Source of the DNA: RGIG4576 sp964536025
GTDB taxonomy: Bacteria; Bacteroidota; Bacteroidia; Bacteroidales; Muribaculaceae
Direction of reading: 5' to 3'
Length of the DNA: 18,721 nucleotides
Assembly: GCA_964536025.1 (NCBI GenBank)
Contig: CAZHXA010000038.1
Coordinates: forward strand, 1-18,721
Positions within the stretch are counted from its first letter, which is position 1. Each line of letters starts with the position of its first letter. The notes beneath the pieces are model-generated. The model did no database searches, was not told the DNA's origin, and worked only from the letters and a program-made list of their open reading frames with translations. Both the position numbers and the translations under genes were made by a program. Below, one piece after another: positions 1 through 8,158 of the stretch.

Positions 1-61
1 AGTTTTAAATAGATAAAACTTTATTTTTAAAGACTTTATTCATATAATTATTCAAATTCGT

Positions 62-1966
62 TTAAAGCAACATTTTAAGTTCCTTACACACTTTTTCTAT
101 TTGTTTCACTTCATATTTATAAGTCTTTTGACAACTTAAACCAATAAGATAGCCAAATATTCCAATCGGGAATAGAGTTGCAACAAACCATCCAAATCCT
201 TGAGATTTTACGGGCTGATACATCAACAAATCACGCAATATCGGAAAATCTGCTACCTTATTAATAACTATTTGTTGCTTTGAATTTTCAAGATACAAAA
301 CCAAACTTTCCAATTTAGAAGAAAGACGTTTTCTATCCTCTTCCAAGTAGCCACAAGTCCAATATTTAATATACGACTGCTTTCTTCGATATTTTTCTAA
401 AAACATTTTACATTCTTCATCTAGCTCAGTAATTTTTCCTACAGCAACATCAGTCAATACATCATCCATTACCAATTCTTTCATTTCCACATGACGCACC
501 TGATGCATTCCTGTTATTTTTCTAAAGAAATTCAAATAAGCATCAGGGTTAAATACCGATGAGTCATTAACAGCTTTATATGTAAAGAAAACGCCCAATG
601 GCAAAAGTACAGCCGAACTTAACCACATACCTTTCCACACATCCCAATGTCCGTTTCGTGCCATTGTTGTTCCCATATTATCAAATATATAATACACTAT
701 AAATAATAACACTGAAATAACAATTGGCGTTCCTAAACCTCCTTTTCTTATAATCGCACCTAACGGAGCTCCAATAAAAAAGAAAACCAAACAAGCAAAC
801 GACAAAGTAAACTTTTTCTGCATTTCTATTTGATGACGTCGTATCGTCATTCGACTCTCTTCCAACGAATATCCTCTATACTCAAAATCTTGTTTAACAC
901 TTGATGCACGCCTTTTTGCATCATCAAGATACTTTTTCTTTTTATCTGCTTCAACAGAAGCAAATAGTGAATCTAAATCCAATGGTCTATTCAACGAGTC
1001 AATCTGCATAGGAACATCCTTAACCTCTCCATCTTGCGTAATACGTTTTCTTATAGGCATTCCACAAACCGGCTCTCTCAAAAATTGTATTGCGATAGAA
1101 TTCCCTATCGAATCAACTTTTACATTTACAGAGTCTATAGTATGCATCAACTCAGTAAGATTTTTACCTACATACTGATTTCGCATAGCACCATCATCCA
1201 TGCGACTAAATGTAGCATCAAAAGGTATCAAAATTTCCTTCAGTCCAAAGGACTCTCGTCGATACATCGCACTACCCTTCTTTGCTATTGTTCTGTCATC
1301 TTTCAAATCCTCAAAAGATTCTCCACTATACAATTGTAAAAACAAATGCTTTTTATCCTCTGTAAAGCTTAATTTCCCGGAATCAGCAACTATTACATTT
1401 GCATATCCATACCCTTTAGACACATCATAAATCATCATATCGTAAAGAGTTCCTGTATCTTTATTTTTTGACTTTACAAACAGATTATAACCTTGAATTT
1501 GATCATAAAAAGCTCCTTCAGGAATTTCCAACTCAGGCGATTTTTGCCTCATTGAAAACAATAGCGTCCACATTTTAACATTAGCTTTTGGCAAAACATT
1601 ATTTTGAAAGAAAAATGCTCCTATCGACACAATACATATAAGTATTATAAGCGGACTCATTATTTTTAACAGTGACACCCCAGAAGCTTTCATAGCTGTA
1701 AGTTCAAAATGCTCTCCCAAGTTTCCAAAAACCATTAAAGATGCAAGCAATATAGACAAAGGTAATGCCAATGGCACCATAGTGAGTGCGGCATAACAAA
1801 ATAATTCACCAACAACAGCTATATCCAAACCTTTCCCCACCATATCATCAATATATCTCCATAAAAATTGCATCATCACAATAAAGAGACATATAAAAAA
1901 CGTCATAAAAAACAGTGGCAAAAACGTCTGAAGTACAAATAAATACAGCTTCTTAACCTTAAACAT
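62..1966 (-). CDS. LptF/LptG (YjgP/YjgQ) family permease with C-terminal extension
   Basis: Inner-membrane permease subunit expected to work with LptB in lifting lipopolysaccharide out of the inner membrane. The 634 residues show three N-terminal membrane segments (about 10-35, 52-80, 100-120), with the family-typical stretch ELTAMKASGVSLLKI at 88-102. A long periplasmic region follows (about 125-385), then further membrane segments (about 388-405, 411-430, 448-466). Residues 470-634 form an extra charged tail that includes another hydrophobic stretch (589-611). E. coli LptF and LptG are about 360 residues, so both the periplasmic region and the tail are enlarged; from memory this long form is usual in Bacteroidetes. 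A consensus promoter lies just upstream. I cannot tell LptF from LptG. No terminator was recognised in the 61 bases after the stop. Confidence 0.88.
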   Translation of the reverse strand: MFKVKKLYLFVLQTFLPLFFMTFFICLFIVMMQFLWRYIDDMVGKGLDIAVVGELFCYAALTMVPLALPLSILLASLMVFGNLGEHFELTAMKASGVSLLKIMSPLIILICIVSIGAFFFQNNVLPKANVKMWTLLFSMRQKSPELEIPEGAFYDQIQGYNLFVKSKNKDTGTLYDMMIYDVSKGYGYANVIVADSGKLSFTEDKKHLFLQLYSGESFEDLKDDRTIAKKGSAMYRRESFGLKEILIPFDATFSRMDDGAMRNQYVGKNLTELMHTIDSVNVKVDSIGNSIAIQFLREPVCGMPIRKRITQDGEVKDVPMQIDSLNRPLDLDSLFASVEADKKKKYLDDAKRRASSVKQDFEYRGYSLEESRMTIRRHQIEMQKKFTLSFACLVFFFIGAPLGAIIRKGGLGTPIVISVLLFIVYYIFDNMGTTMARNGHWDVWKGMWLSSAVLLPLGVFFTYKAVNDSSVFNPDAYLNFFRKITGMHQVRHVEMKELVMDDVLTDVAVGKITELDEECKMFLEKYRRKQSYIKYWTCGYLEEDRKRLSSKLESLVLYLENSKQQIVINKVADFPILRDLLMYQPVKSQGFGWFVATLFPIGIFGYLIGLSCQKTYKYEVKQIEKVCKELKMLL

Positions 1967-1991
1967 CTAATTTCTACTTTTTATCAAGCTA

Positions 1992-2023
1992 CAAAATTAA
2001 GAAATTTAATTGGCATAAGCAAA
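1992..2023 (-). promoter_or_regulatory. Bacteroidetes-type promoter of the LptF/LptG-family gene
   Basis: Read on the minus strand: TTTG at 2023-2020, a 20-base spacer, then TAATTTTG at 1999-1992. This is an exact match to the Bacteroidetes pattern TTTG-N19/20/21-TAnnTTTG. It places the transcript start near 1985, leaving a leader of about 20 bases before the start codon. Confidence 0.7.
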
Positions 2024-2085
2024 AACGACTTAACAAGACATATTACGATATACACATTAAGCCCCGCTTTTCAAAAAAATGATTT

Positions 2086-2466
2086 TCAACAACCTAATTT
2101 TCGTTTTAAAGTTTTCACTTGCTTAACCCACAAAGCTTTTGCTTCTTCCTCTTCATCAGCATAAGCAAAATCGGTAATAGACAACTGCGTATCTCCGGTT
2201 AATTCAGATATCATTATTTTCAATTCAAAAAAACTCTTATCTTCATCATCCACCCAGTGAAATTTTATTCTTTCTCCAGACCGTAACGACATTTGAACAG
2301 CCTCAGTTGGATATTTATCCCAAAAAAAGGTAAAGTGTTTTCCATCCTGCACCACATCATCAGCAAACCATTGATTCAACCCGTTTGGAGTCGCAATATA
2401 CATCCACAACAACGATGCAGGTGTCCCCTTCATATTAAATTCCAATGTGTACTTATTTTTTGTCAT
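2086..2466 (-). CDS. START-like / SRPBCC (AHSA1-type) domain protein
   Basis: Small single-domain protein of 126 residues from the start chosen here. The order of elements fits the helix-grip START/AHSA1 fold: an early YTLEFNM strand, the stretch ATPNGLNQWFADDV, a FTFFWD strand, ERIKFHWVDDE, then a C-terminal helix (EEEAKALWVKQVKTLKRKL). Such proteins bind a hydrophobic ligand or act as co-chaperones; the ligand here is unknown. The reading frame stays open for 16 more codons upstream (to 2514), but that would run into the apparent promoter box at 2503-2510, and the domain begins directly after MTKNKYTLEF, so the internal ATG is preferred. Divergent from pta. No clear terminator follows. Confidence 0.75.
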   Translation of the reverse strand: MTKNKYTLEFNMKGTPASLLWMYIATPNGLNQWFADDVVQDGKHFTFFWDKYPTEAVQMSLRSGERIKFHWVDDEDKSFFELKIMISELTGDTQLSITDFAYADEEEEAKALWVKQVKTLKRKLGC

Positions 2467-2502
2467 ATCGTTTTTTCCATTGTATAGATTAGTATGCTTT
2501 TG

Positions 2503-2534
2503 CGAATCTAACACATAATTTATATATAGACAAT
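2503..2534 (-). promoter_or_regulatory. Probable promoter of the START-like gene
   Basis: On the minus strand ATTG (2534-2531), a 20-base spacer and TAGATTCG (2510-2503). The -7 box differs from TAnnTTTG at one base and the -33 box is ATTG rather than TTTG. The position suits a leader of about 30 bases before the ATG at 2466. Confidence 0.4.
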
Positions 2535-2585
2535 ATTTTCAATGAAAAATTTTCATAATTTATGCATTTACACAAGAAAAGTTGC

Positions 2586-2593
2586 TAATTTTG
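2586..2593 (+). promoter_or_regulatory. Candidate -7 box of pta-ackA promoter
   Basis: TAATTTTG matches TAnnTTTG exactly and would start the transcript near 2600, 17 bases before the chosen pta ATG. No good -33 TTTG is visible at the right distance (2561-2565 reads TATGC), so the call rests on the -7 box and its position. Confidence 0.45.
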
Positions 2594-2616
2594 TAGCAAT
2601 AAACAATACTTACATT

Positions 2617-3639
2617 ATGGTAGACCTATTTAAAGAACTTAAAGAGAGAGCTATTGCCAATAAACAACGCATAGTTCTTCCGGAGAGCACTGAAATACGT
2701 ACTCTTCAAGCCGCAAATCAAGTTTTGGCTGAAGGTGTAGCCGATGTTATTTTAATCGGAAAACCTGAAGAAGTTTTAGCTAAAGCAAAAGAATTAAATT
2801 TAACTCATATCGACAAAGCTCGCATTGTTGATAATACAAACGATGCTGAAATCGAAAAATATGCTGAAATTTTCTACGAGCTTCGCAAAAGTAAAGGTAT
2901 AGATATGGATGCGGCTCGAAAAACAGCAAAAAATCCTTTATACTTAGGCTGTTTGCTTATTAAAGCAGGAGAAGCCGACGGACAAGTAGCAGGAGCTCAA
3001 AACACAACAGGAAACGTTTTGCGTGCAGCATTCCAAGTAATTAAGACGGCACCCGGTATTAATGTTGTTTCCGGAGCTTTTGTTATGTTATTACCTCCAG
3101 GTTCTCCTTACGGAAATAACGGAATTCTTGTTTTCGGTGATTGTGCTGTTATTCCATCCCCAAATGCCAACGAATTGGCTCAAATTGCCGTTTCTACCGC
3201 ACAAACAGCCAAGGCAGTTGCCAAACTTGACCCGATTGTCGCAATGCTAAGTTTTTCAACTAAGGGAAGTGCTTCTCATGAAGTTGTAGACAAAGTTGTA
3301 GAAGCTACAAAAATTGCAAAAGAAATGAATCCCGAATTAATCATCGACGGAGAACTTCAAGCCGATGCAGCAATTGTTCCTTCTGTTGGTTTCAGTAAGG
3401 CTCCGGGAAGTCCTGTTGCAGGTAAAGCCAATGTACTTGTATTCCCTAATCTTGAAGTTGGAAACATTGCTTACAAACTCGTGCAACGCATTGGTAACGC
3501 CGAAGCCGTTGGTCCTATCTTACAAGGCTTGGCAAAACCTGTAAATGACCTTTCTCGTGGTTGTAGCCCTGAAGATATTTATAAAACGCTTATCATCACT
3601 TGTAATCAAGCAATCGCACAAAAAGAAACAAATAAATAA
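2617..3639 (+). CDS. pta: phosphate acetyltransferase
   Basis: Converts acetyl-CoA and phosphate to acetyl phosphate and CoA. It is the first step of the acetate fermentation branch completed by ackA. The 340-residue protein is the short, single-domain form. Family signatures run through it: LPESTEIRTL near the N terminus, LIKAGEADGQVAGA, the FVMLLPPGSPYGN segment, FGDCAVIPSPNANELAQIA, and FPNLEVGNIAYKLVQR near the C terminus. The frame is open back to 2542, but the added 25 residues (MKNFHNLCIYTRK...) are not family-like and contain the candidate promoter, so the ATG at 2617 (MVDLFKEL) is chosen. ackA follows 26 bases later without a terminator, so the two are co-transcribed. Confidence 0.96.
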   Translation: MVDLFKELKERAIANKQRIVLPESTEIRTLQAANQVLAEGVADVILIGKPEEVLAKAKELNLTHIDKARIVDNTNDAEIEKYAEIFYELRKSKGIDMDAARKTAKNPLYLGCLLIKAGEADGQVAGAQNTTGNVLRAAFQVIKTAPGINVVSGAFVMLLPPGSPYGNNGILVFGDCAVIPSPNANELAQIAVSTAQTAKAVAKLDPIVAMLSFSTKGSASHEVVDKVVEATKIAKEMNPELIIDGELQADAAIVPSVGFSKAPGSPVAGKANVLVFPNLEVGNIAYKLVQRIGNAEAVGPILQGLAKPVNDLSRGCSPEDIYKTLIITCNQAIAQKETNK

Positions 3640-3665
3640 AACCTCATAAATTACATATTATTAAA

Positions 3666-4877
3666 ATGAATATATTGGTTCTTAACTGCGGAAGCAGTTC
3701 TGTAAAATATAAACTTATTGAAATTAAAGCCAATAATGTTTTAGCTGAAGGTGGGGTTGAAAAAATCGGACTTTCAGACGCATTTATTAAGTTTAAACTT
3801 GCCGATGGCTCTAAAAAAATTGTCGAACTTGACATTACCGACCATCAAGGAGCTATTAAAGCAATTCTTGACACTATTACAAGCAAAGATTATGGTTGTA
3901 TTAGTAATTTTAGTGAAATTGATGCTGTAGGTCACCGCGTAGTTCATGGAGGTGAAAAATTCAATAAAAGCGTACTCATCACCAAAGAAGTTATTGACAA
4001 AGTTAAAGAATGCTACGACATTGCCCCTCTACATAATCCTGTAAATATTGCCGGTATCGATGCTATCTCAAGCATTTTACCTAACGTTCCTCAAGTAGGT
4101 GTCTTTGATACGGCTTTTCATCAAACAATGCCGGCAAAATCTTTCATGTATGCTCTACCATACAAATACTATAAAGAAGATGGGGTCCGTCGCTATGGTT
4201 TTCACGGAACAAGCCATCGTTATGTATCAAAACGCGTATGCGAATTCTTGAACGTTAAATATGAAGATCAAAAAATCATAACATGTCACATAGGTAACGG
4301 TGGTAGTATTACTGCAATTGATCACGGTAAAAGCATTGACACATCTATGGGACTCACCCCAACAGAAGGTCTAATGATGGGTACACGTGTAGGTGATGTA
4401 GATCCTGGAGCATTAACCTTCATAATGGAAAAACACAATCTTACAGCAAAAGATTTACAAGGCATTATCAATAAACAAAGTGGAATCGCAGGCGTTTCCG
4501 GAATATCTTCCGATATGCGTGAAATTGAAGCTGCAGTAAATGCCGGTGATGAACGTGCTAAACTCGGACTTGATATGTATGAACATCGCATTTTGAAATA
4601 TGTAGGAGCTTATGCTGCCGAAATGGGAGGCGTAGACATTATAGTATTCACAGGAGGTGTTGGCGAAAATCAAGTAGGAGTAAGAGAAAATGTTTGCACT
4701 CCTCTTGCTTTCATGGGTGTAGAACTTGACAATGCACTAAATGCAACTATTAAAGGAAAAGAAGCAATTATAAGCACACCTTCATCAAAAGTTAAAGTTG
4801 TTGTAATTCCTACAGACGAAGAATATCTTATAGCTCGCGATACTGAAGCTATTGTTGAAGGTAGAGAAGTAGAATAA
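3666..4877 (+). CDS. ackA: acetate kinase
   Basis: Transfers phosphate from acetyl phosphate to ADP, giving acetate and ATP by substrate-level phosphorylation. The 403 residues are normal for the family, and the ASKHA-fold signatures are all present: the N-terminal NCGSSSVKYKL phosphate loop, VGHRVVHGG, DTAFHQTMP, YGFHGTSHRYV, CHIGNGGSI, GLTPTEGLMMGTRVGDVDP and FTGGVGENQ. It is the second gene of the pta-ackA operon, 26 bases after pta. Two successive hairpins downstream (4912-4940 and 4968-5016) should end the transcript. Confidence 0.97.
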   Translation: MNILVLNCGSSSVKYKLIEIKANNVLAEGGVEKIGLSDAFIKFKLADGSKKIVELDITDHQGAIKAILDTITSKDYGCISNFSEIDAVGHRVVHGGEKFNKSVLITKEVIDKVKECYDIAPLHNPVNIAGIDAISSILPNVPQVGVFDTAFHQTMPAKSFMYALPYKYYKEDGVRRYGFHGTSHRYVSKRVCEFLNVKYEDQKIITCHIGNGGSITAIDHGKSIDTSMGLTPTEGLMMGTRVGDVDPGALTFIMEKHNLTAKDLQGIINKQSGIAGVSGISSDMREIEAAVNAGDERAKLGLDMYEHRILKYVGAYAAEMGGVDIIVFTGGVGENQVGVRENVCTPLAFMGVELDNALNATIKGKEAIISTPSSKVKVVVIPTDEEYLIARDTEAIVEGREVE

Positions 4878-4911
4878 AATCACAATTAAAATAAGTAAAA
4901 ACTTATTGGAG

Positions 4912-4940
4912 GCGATGTCAAAATTGGCATCGCTTTTTTT
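4912..4940 (+). terminator. Rho-independent terminator of pta-ackA
   Basis: GCGATGTC (4912-4919) pairs with GGCATCGC (4926-4933), including one G-T pair, around the loop AAAATT. Seven T follow (4934-4940). It lies 34 bases after the ackA stop codon. Confidence 0.85.
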
Positions 4941-4967
4941 ATTACTGCACGAGTTATAATTGATGAT

Positions 4968-5016
4968 TTTATGCAAAAAGGTACAAAAACAAAGTTTTTG
5001 TACCTTTTTGCATAAA
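4968..5016. terminator. Perfect 23-bp hairpin, bidirectional terminator between ackA and tRNA-Glu
   Basis: Bases 4968-4990 are exactly complementary to 4994-5016 around the loop AAA. The core GGTACAAAAAC / GTTTTTGTACC is flanked by an A5 tract on the left and a T5 tract on the right, so both strands carry the stem-plus-U-run form. It would end the tRNA-Glu transcript (minus) and back up the ackA terminator (plus). Confidence 0.75.
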
Positions 5017-5040
5017 TATCTGAAAATAATTATACTTTTG

Positions 5041-5113
5041 TAGTGAAATCGGGAATCGAACCCGAGTCTCCACCGTGAGAGGGTGGCGTGCTAGGCCACT
5101 ACACTATATCACC
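5041..5113 (-). tRNA. tRNA-Glu (anticodon CTC)
   Basis: A full 73-base cloverleaf on the minus strand, starting GGTGATA. The D stem is GTGT/GCAC. The anticodon stem is CCACC/GGTGG around the loop CTCTCAC, giving anticodon CTC (reads GAG, Glu). The T arm is TCGGG-TTCGATT-CCCGA. The acceptor stem has a G1-U72 wobble and a U6-U67 mismatch; base 73 is A, and the CCA end is not encoded. A consensus promoter lies 11 bases upstream and a hairpin terminator downstream, so it is transcribed alone. The CTC isoacceptor normally supplements a TTC tRNA-Glu, which is not in this window. Confidence 0.9.
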
Positions 5114-5123
5114 TTTTCTTATG

Positions 5124-5154
5124 CAAATTTATATCTTTTTTTTGAATTGTCAAA
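5124..5154 (-). promoter_or_regulatory. Promoter of tRNA-Glu
   Basis: On the minus strand TTTG (5154-5151), a 19-base spacer, then TAAATTTG (5131-5124), all consensus. The transcript should begin a few bases before the mature tRNA 5' end at 5113. It interleaves with the yraN promoter on the other strand. Confidence 0.7.
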
Positions 5155-5172
5155 ATTAAAATTTTACATTTG
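5141..5172 (+). promoter_or_regulatory. Promoter of yraN
   Basis: TTTG (5141-5144), a 20-base spacer and TACATTTG (5165-5172), an exact consensus match. The predicted transcript start is near 5179, 12 bases before the yraN ATG. It shares bases 5141-5154 with the tRNA-Glu promoter. Confidence 0.7.
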
Positions 5173-5190
5173 TATGTTATTTAAAAGCAT

Positions 5191-5580
5191 ATGGCAAGAC
5201 ATAATATACTTGGTAAACTTGGCGAAGATGCAGCATGCGAATATTTAATCAAATGTGGATATATAATTCGCGAACGAAATTGGCGAATGGAGCATTTGGA
5301 AGTGGACATCATTGCCGAGAAAAATAATACAATAATTCTTGTTGAAGTAAAAACAAGTTCAATCGATTCTTTATCGGCTGCTTCTGCTATTAATGCAAAA
5401 AAACAAGCACATCTTCTCCGTGCAGCTAACGCATATATAAAATATCTAAAATTACCACTTAATGTACAAATAGATGTTATCTGTGTATCAGGAGATGGTC
5501 CATGTAATTTTAAAATTGATCACATACAAGATGCAATAAGGCCTCGTATCAGAATGAGTCGAGGTCACAGAATCAGATAA
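5191..5580 (+). CDS. YraN/UPF0102 family predicted nuclease-fold protein
   Basis: A 129-residue protein with the restriction-endonuclease-like layout of the UPF0102 family. N-terminal LGKLGEDAACEYL is followed by a helix and RERNWR. Then come the putative metal-binding residues E37 and D39 in LEVDIIAE and the E-x-K pair of LVEVKT (E52, K54). All residues of that nuclease core are present. The usual GEVD or GEID reads LEVD here, so the glycine is lost. Cellular role and substrate are not established for the family. It stands alone with its own promoter and converges on the DUF1015 gene across a hairpin at 5586-5615. Confidence 0.9.
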   Translation: MARHNILGKLGEDAACEYLIKCGYIIRERNWRMEHLEVDIIAEKNNTIILVEVKTSSIDSLSAASAINAKKQAHLLRAANAYIKYLKLPLNVQIDVICVSGDGPCNFKIDHIQDAIRPRIRMSRGHRIR

Positions 5581-5585
5581 TAAGA

Positions 5586-5615
5586 GAGAGGAAAGTTTAA
5601 ATAAACCTTCCTCTC
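5586..5615. terminator. Hairpin between convergent yraN and DUF1015 genes
   Basis: GAGAGGAA (5586-5593) pairs with TTCCTCTC (5608-5615). After one A-C mismatch, GTTT pairs with AAAC around a small loop. No strong T tract follows on either strand (plus reads ACATTTATTT), so termination is plausible but not textbook. Confidence 0.5.
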
Positions 5616-5623
5616 ACATTTAT

Positions 5624-6871
5624 TTAGTCTTCCAATTTATGAATTACTAAACCCGACCTAAGTTTTGGTTCAAACCAAGTAGTTTTAGGAGGCATAATAT
5701 TTCCCGTATCGGCAATATTCATAAGTTGTTCCATACTTACAGGATATAGAGCAAGAGCCATTGCCATTTCACCACTATCTACACGATGTTTTAATTCCTC
5801 AAGACCTCTTATACCACCTACAAAGTCTATACGTTTATCACTTCGCAAATCAATTATGTTTAAGATATCTCGCAGTATTAAGTTTGATGAAATAGTAACA
5901 TCTAATACATCTATTGGATCACTATCGTCAAAAGTTCCTTCTTTTGCTACAAGAGAATACCATTTTCCACCTAAATATAATGAAAAATTATGTAAACTTT
6001 CCGGTTTGTAAATATTTTCCCCTTTATCCTCTATATCAAAATTTTCACTTAACTTGGATAGAAATTGCTCTTCACTTAAACCATTCAAGTCTCTTACAAC
6101 TCGATTATAATCAATAATATTTAATTGAGAAGCAGGAAAAGCAACTGCTAAAAAATAATTATATTCTTCGTTTCCTGTATGTTTTGGATTTGCAAGAGCT
6201 TTTTCATATCCCACCAATGCAGCTGCAGCACTACGATGATGACCATCAGCAATATACAAATTAGAAATTTCAGCAAACAATTGAGTAATTTTAGCTATCG
6301 TTTCTGCATTCTTTATTACCCAGAAATGATGTCCAAACCCATCTTCAGAAGTAAAATCATATTCCGGAGTTTCTTGTGTTACAGTTTTGATTATAGAATC
6401 TAATTCTTTATTATCAGGAAATGCAAAAAAAACAGGCTCTACATTTGCATTATTAACACGTACATGCTTCATACGGTCTTCTTCTTTATCTCGACGTGTT
6501 AATTCATGTTTTTTTATCCGCCCTTCCATATAGTCATCAACATTTGCAGCAACAACGAATCCATATTGAGTACGGCTATTCATTGTCTGAGCATATATGT
6601 AATAACATTCTTCAGAATCTTGTATTAACCAACCGTTTTCTTGAAATTTCTTGAAATTTTCTACAGCTTTATCATAAACACAAGGAGCATGTTCATCTAT
6701 ACCGGGTTCAAAATCTATTTCCGGCTTGATGATATGATACAAAGACTTTTCATTACCCAATGCTTCTGCCCTCGCCTCTTCTGAATTTAGCACATCATAA
6801 GGACGAGACGCCACTTGAGTAACAATTGATTTGGGAGGACGAAGCCCTCTGAATGGTTTAATTTTAGCCAT
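5624..6871 (-). CDS. DUF1015 family protein
   Basis: A 415-residue protein of the DUF1015 family. Its opening (MAKIKPFRGLRPPK, then ASRPYDVLNSEEAR) and the motif IADGHHRSAAA (207-217) are characteristic. The IKKHELTRRDKEEDR stretch at 119-133 is also conserved in the family as I remember it. The DGHHR motif recalls the ParB/Srx-type nucleotide-binding fold, in which archaeal free-serine kinase and SbnI were characterised. A small-molecule kinase role is therefore possible but unproven here. Its start lies two bases after the purA stop, so it is the last gene of the fur-purA-DUF1015 operon and is probably translationally coupled. Confidence 0.88.
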   Translation of the reverse strand: MAKIKPFRGLRPPKSIVTQVASRPYDVLNSEEARAEALGNEKSLYHIIKPEIDFEPGIDEHAPCVYDKAVENFKKFQENGWLIQDSEECYYIYAQTMNSRTQYGFVVAANVDDYMEGRIKKHELTRRDKEEDRMKHVRVNNANVEPVFFAFPDNKELDSIIKTVTQETPEYDFTSEDGFGHHFWVIKNAETIAKITQLFAEISNLYIADGHHRSAAAALVGYEKALANPKHTGNEEYNYFLAVAFPASQLNIIDYNRVVRDLNGLSEEQFLSKLSENFDIEDKGENIYKPESLHNFSLYLGGKWYSLVAKEGTFDDSDPIDVLDVTISSNLILRDILNIIDLRSDKRIDFVGGIRGLEELKHRVDSGEMAMALALYPVSMEQLMNIADTGNIMPPKTTWFEPKLRSGLVIHKLED

Positions 6872-6873
6872 TT

Positions 6874-8145
6874 TTATTTCTTGCGAATAATAGTTTGTTC
6901 TCTATCAGGTCCTACCGAAACTATTCTAATCGGAACATTCAATTCAGTTTCAAGATATTTAATATAATCATTAAATGCTTGAGGGAATTCTTCTTCCGAC
7001 TTAAATTTAGTCATATTGGTTTTCCATCCTTGCATTTTAGTGTATACAGGCTCAATATTTTCTTCTATTGAATAAGGAAAATCCTTTGTTTCAATTCCAT
7101 TGATTTTATATGAATTACATACACAAATTTCTTCAAAATCATCAAGCACATCACTTTTCATCATGATTAATTGTGTAACACCATTTAACATGATGGTATA
7201 GCGTAAAGCAACCAAATCAATCCACCCACAACGACGTTCACGTCCTGTTACAGCACCATATTCATGCCCTATGGCTCTTATTTTAGCTCCAGTTTCATCA
7301 AATAATTCAGTAGGAAATGGTCCACTTCCTACACGAGTACAATAAGCTTTAAAAATTCCGTAGACCTCCCCTATTTTGTTAGGAGCAACGCCTAATCCGG
7401 CACAAGCACCTGCACATATTGTATTGGACGATGTTACAAAAGGATAAGAACCGAAATCAACATCAAGCAAACTACCTTGAGCTCCTTCACACAAGACAGA
7501 TTTACCTTCTGCAAGACTTTTGTTAATTACAAATTCACTATCAATAAGATCAAATTGTTTTATATAGTCAATTGCGTCAAACCATTGTTTCTCAAGTGTA
7601 TCTACATTTGGTTCTGTTCCTGTTACAGCCTTCAAAAGACGCAAATGTCTTTCTTTAGCTGCATTATATTTAACCTTAAATGTATCACATAAACATTCAC
7701 CTAATCTCAAGCCATCACGACTTACTTTATCAGTATATGTTGGGCCGATACCTTTTCCGGTTGTACCTATTTTTGCACTACCCTTTAATGATTCATAAGC
7801 GGCATCAAGTAATCTATGAGTCGGCAAAATTAGATGAACTTTTTTGGAAATTTTCAACACCTTTTTAATGTCGATTCCGCTTTTTTCAAGGTCTTGAGCC
7901 TCTCCCATAAACAATATAGGGTCCAAAACTACCCCATTACCTATAATATTTAATTGTCCATGTTGAAAAATACCAGAAGGGATTGAACGTAATACATATT
8001 TTTTACCTTCAAATTCCAAAGTATGCCCTGCATTCGGTCCTCCTTGAAATCTTGCAACAATATCATACTGTGGTGTTAGAACATCAACAACTTTACCTTT
8101 ACCTTCGTCTCCCCATTGTAGTCCTAAAAGAACGTCTACTTTCAT
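6874..8145 (-). CDS. purA: adenylosuccinate synthetase
   Basis: Joins IMP and aspartate using GTP, the first committed step to AMP. The 423 residues are full length. Seen in order: LLGLQWGDEGKGK at the N terminus (catalytic Asp and GTP loop), GGPNAGHTLE with the catalytic His, GTTGKGIGPTYTDK (IMP site), VLCEGAQGSLLDVDFG, TRVGSGPFPTEL, and the GRERRCGWIDLV segment that closes over the nucleotide. It lies 13 bases after the fur-family gene and 2 bases before the DUF1015 gene, all on the minus strand, with no terminator between. Expression therefore probably follows the promoter at 8676-8707 and any control by the upstream regulator. Confidence 0.97.
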   Translation of the reverse strand: MKVDVLLGLQWGDEGKGKVVDVLTPQYDIVARFQGGPNAGHTLEFEGKKYVLRSIPSGIFQHGQLNIIGNGVVLDPILFMGEAQDLEKSGIDIKKVLKISKKVHLILPTHRLLDAAYESLKGSAKIGTTGKGIGPTYTDKVSRDGLRLGECLCDTFKVKYNAAKERHLRLLKAVTGTEPNVDTLEKQWFDAIDYIKQFDLIDSEFVINKSLAEGKSVLCEGAQGSLLDVDFGSYPFVTSSNTICAGACAGLGVAPNKIGEVYGIFKAYCTRVGSGPFPTELFDETGAKIRAIGHEYGAVTGRERRCGWIDLVALRYTIMLNGVTQLIMMKSDVLDDFEEICVCNSYKINGIETKDFPYSIEENIEPVYTKMQGWKTNMTKFKSEEEFPQAFNDYIKYLETELNVPIRIVSVGPDREQTIIRKK

Positions 8146-8158
8146 GATGAAATAGTAT

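Noticed and set aside
1034..1430. Plus-strand open frames within the LptF/LptG-type gene
   Set aside because: They lie antisense to a clear gene, with low-complexity, Ser/Lys/Ile-rich translations and no promoter. They are shadows.
2542..2616. N-terminal extension of pta (25 codons)
   Set aside because: The added residues are not family-like, and the stretch contains an exact TAnnTTTG box. Homologues start at a sequence like MVDLFKEL.
4322..4673. Minus-strand frames inside ackA
   Set aside because: Antisense shadows of a conserved enzyme gene, with no domain-like content.
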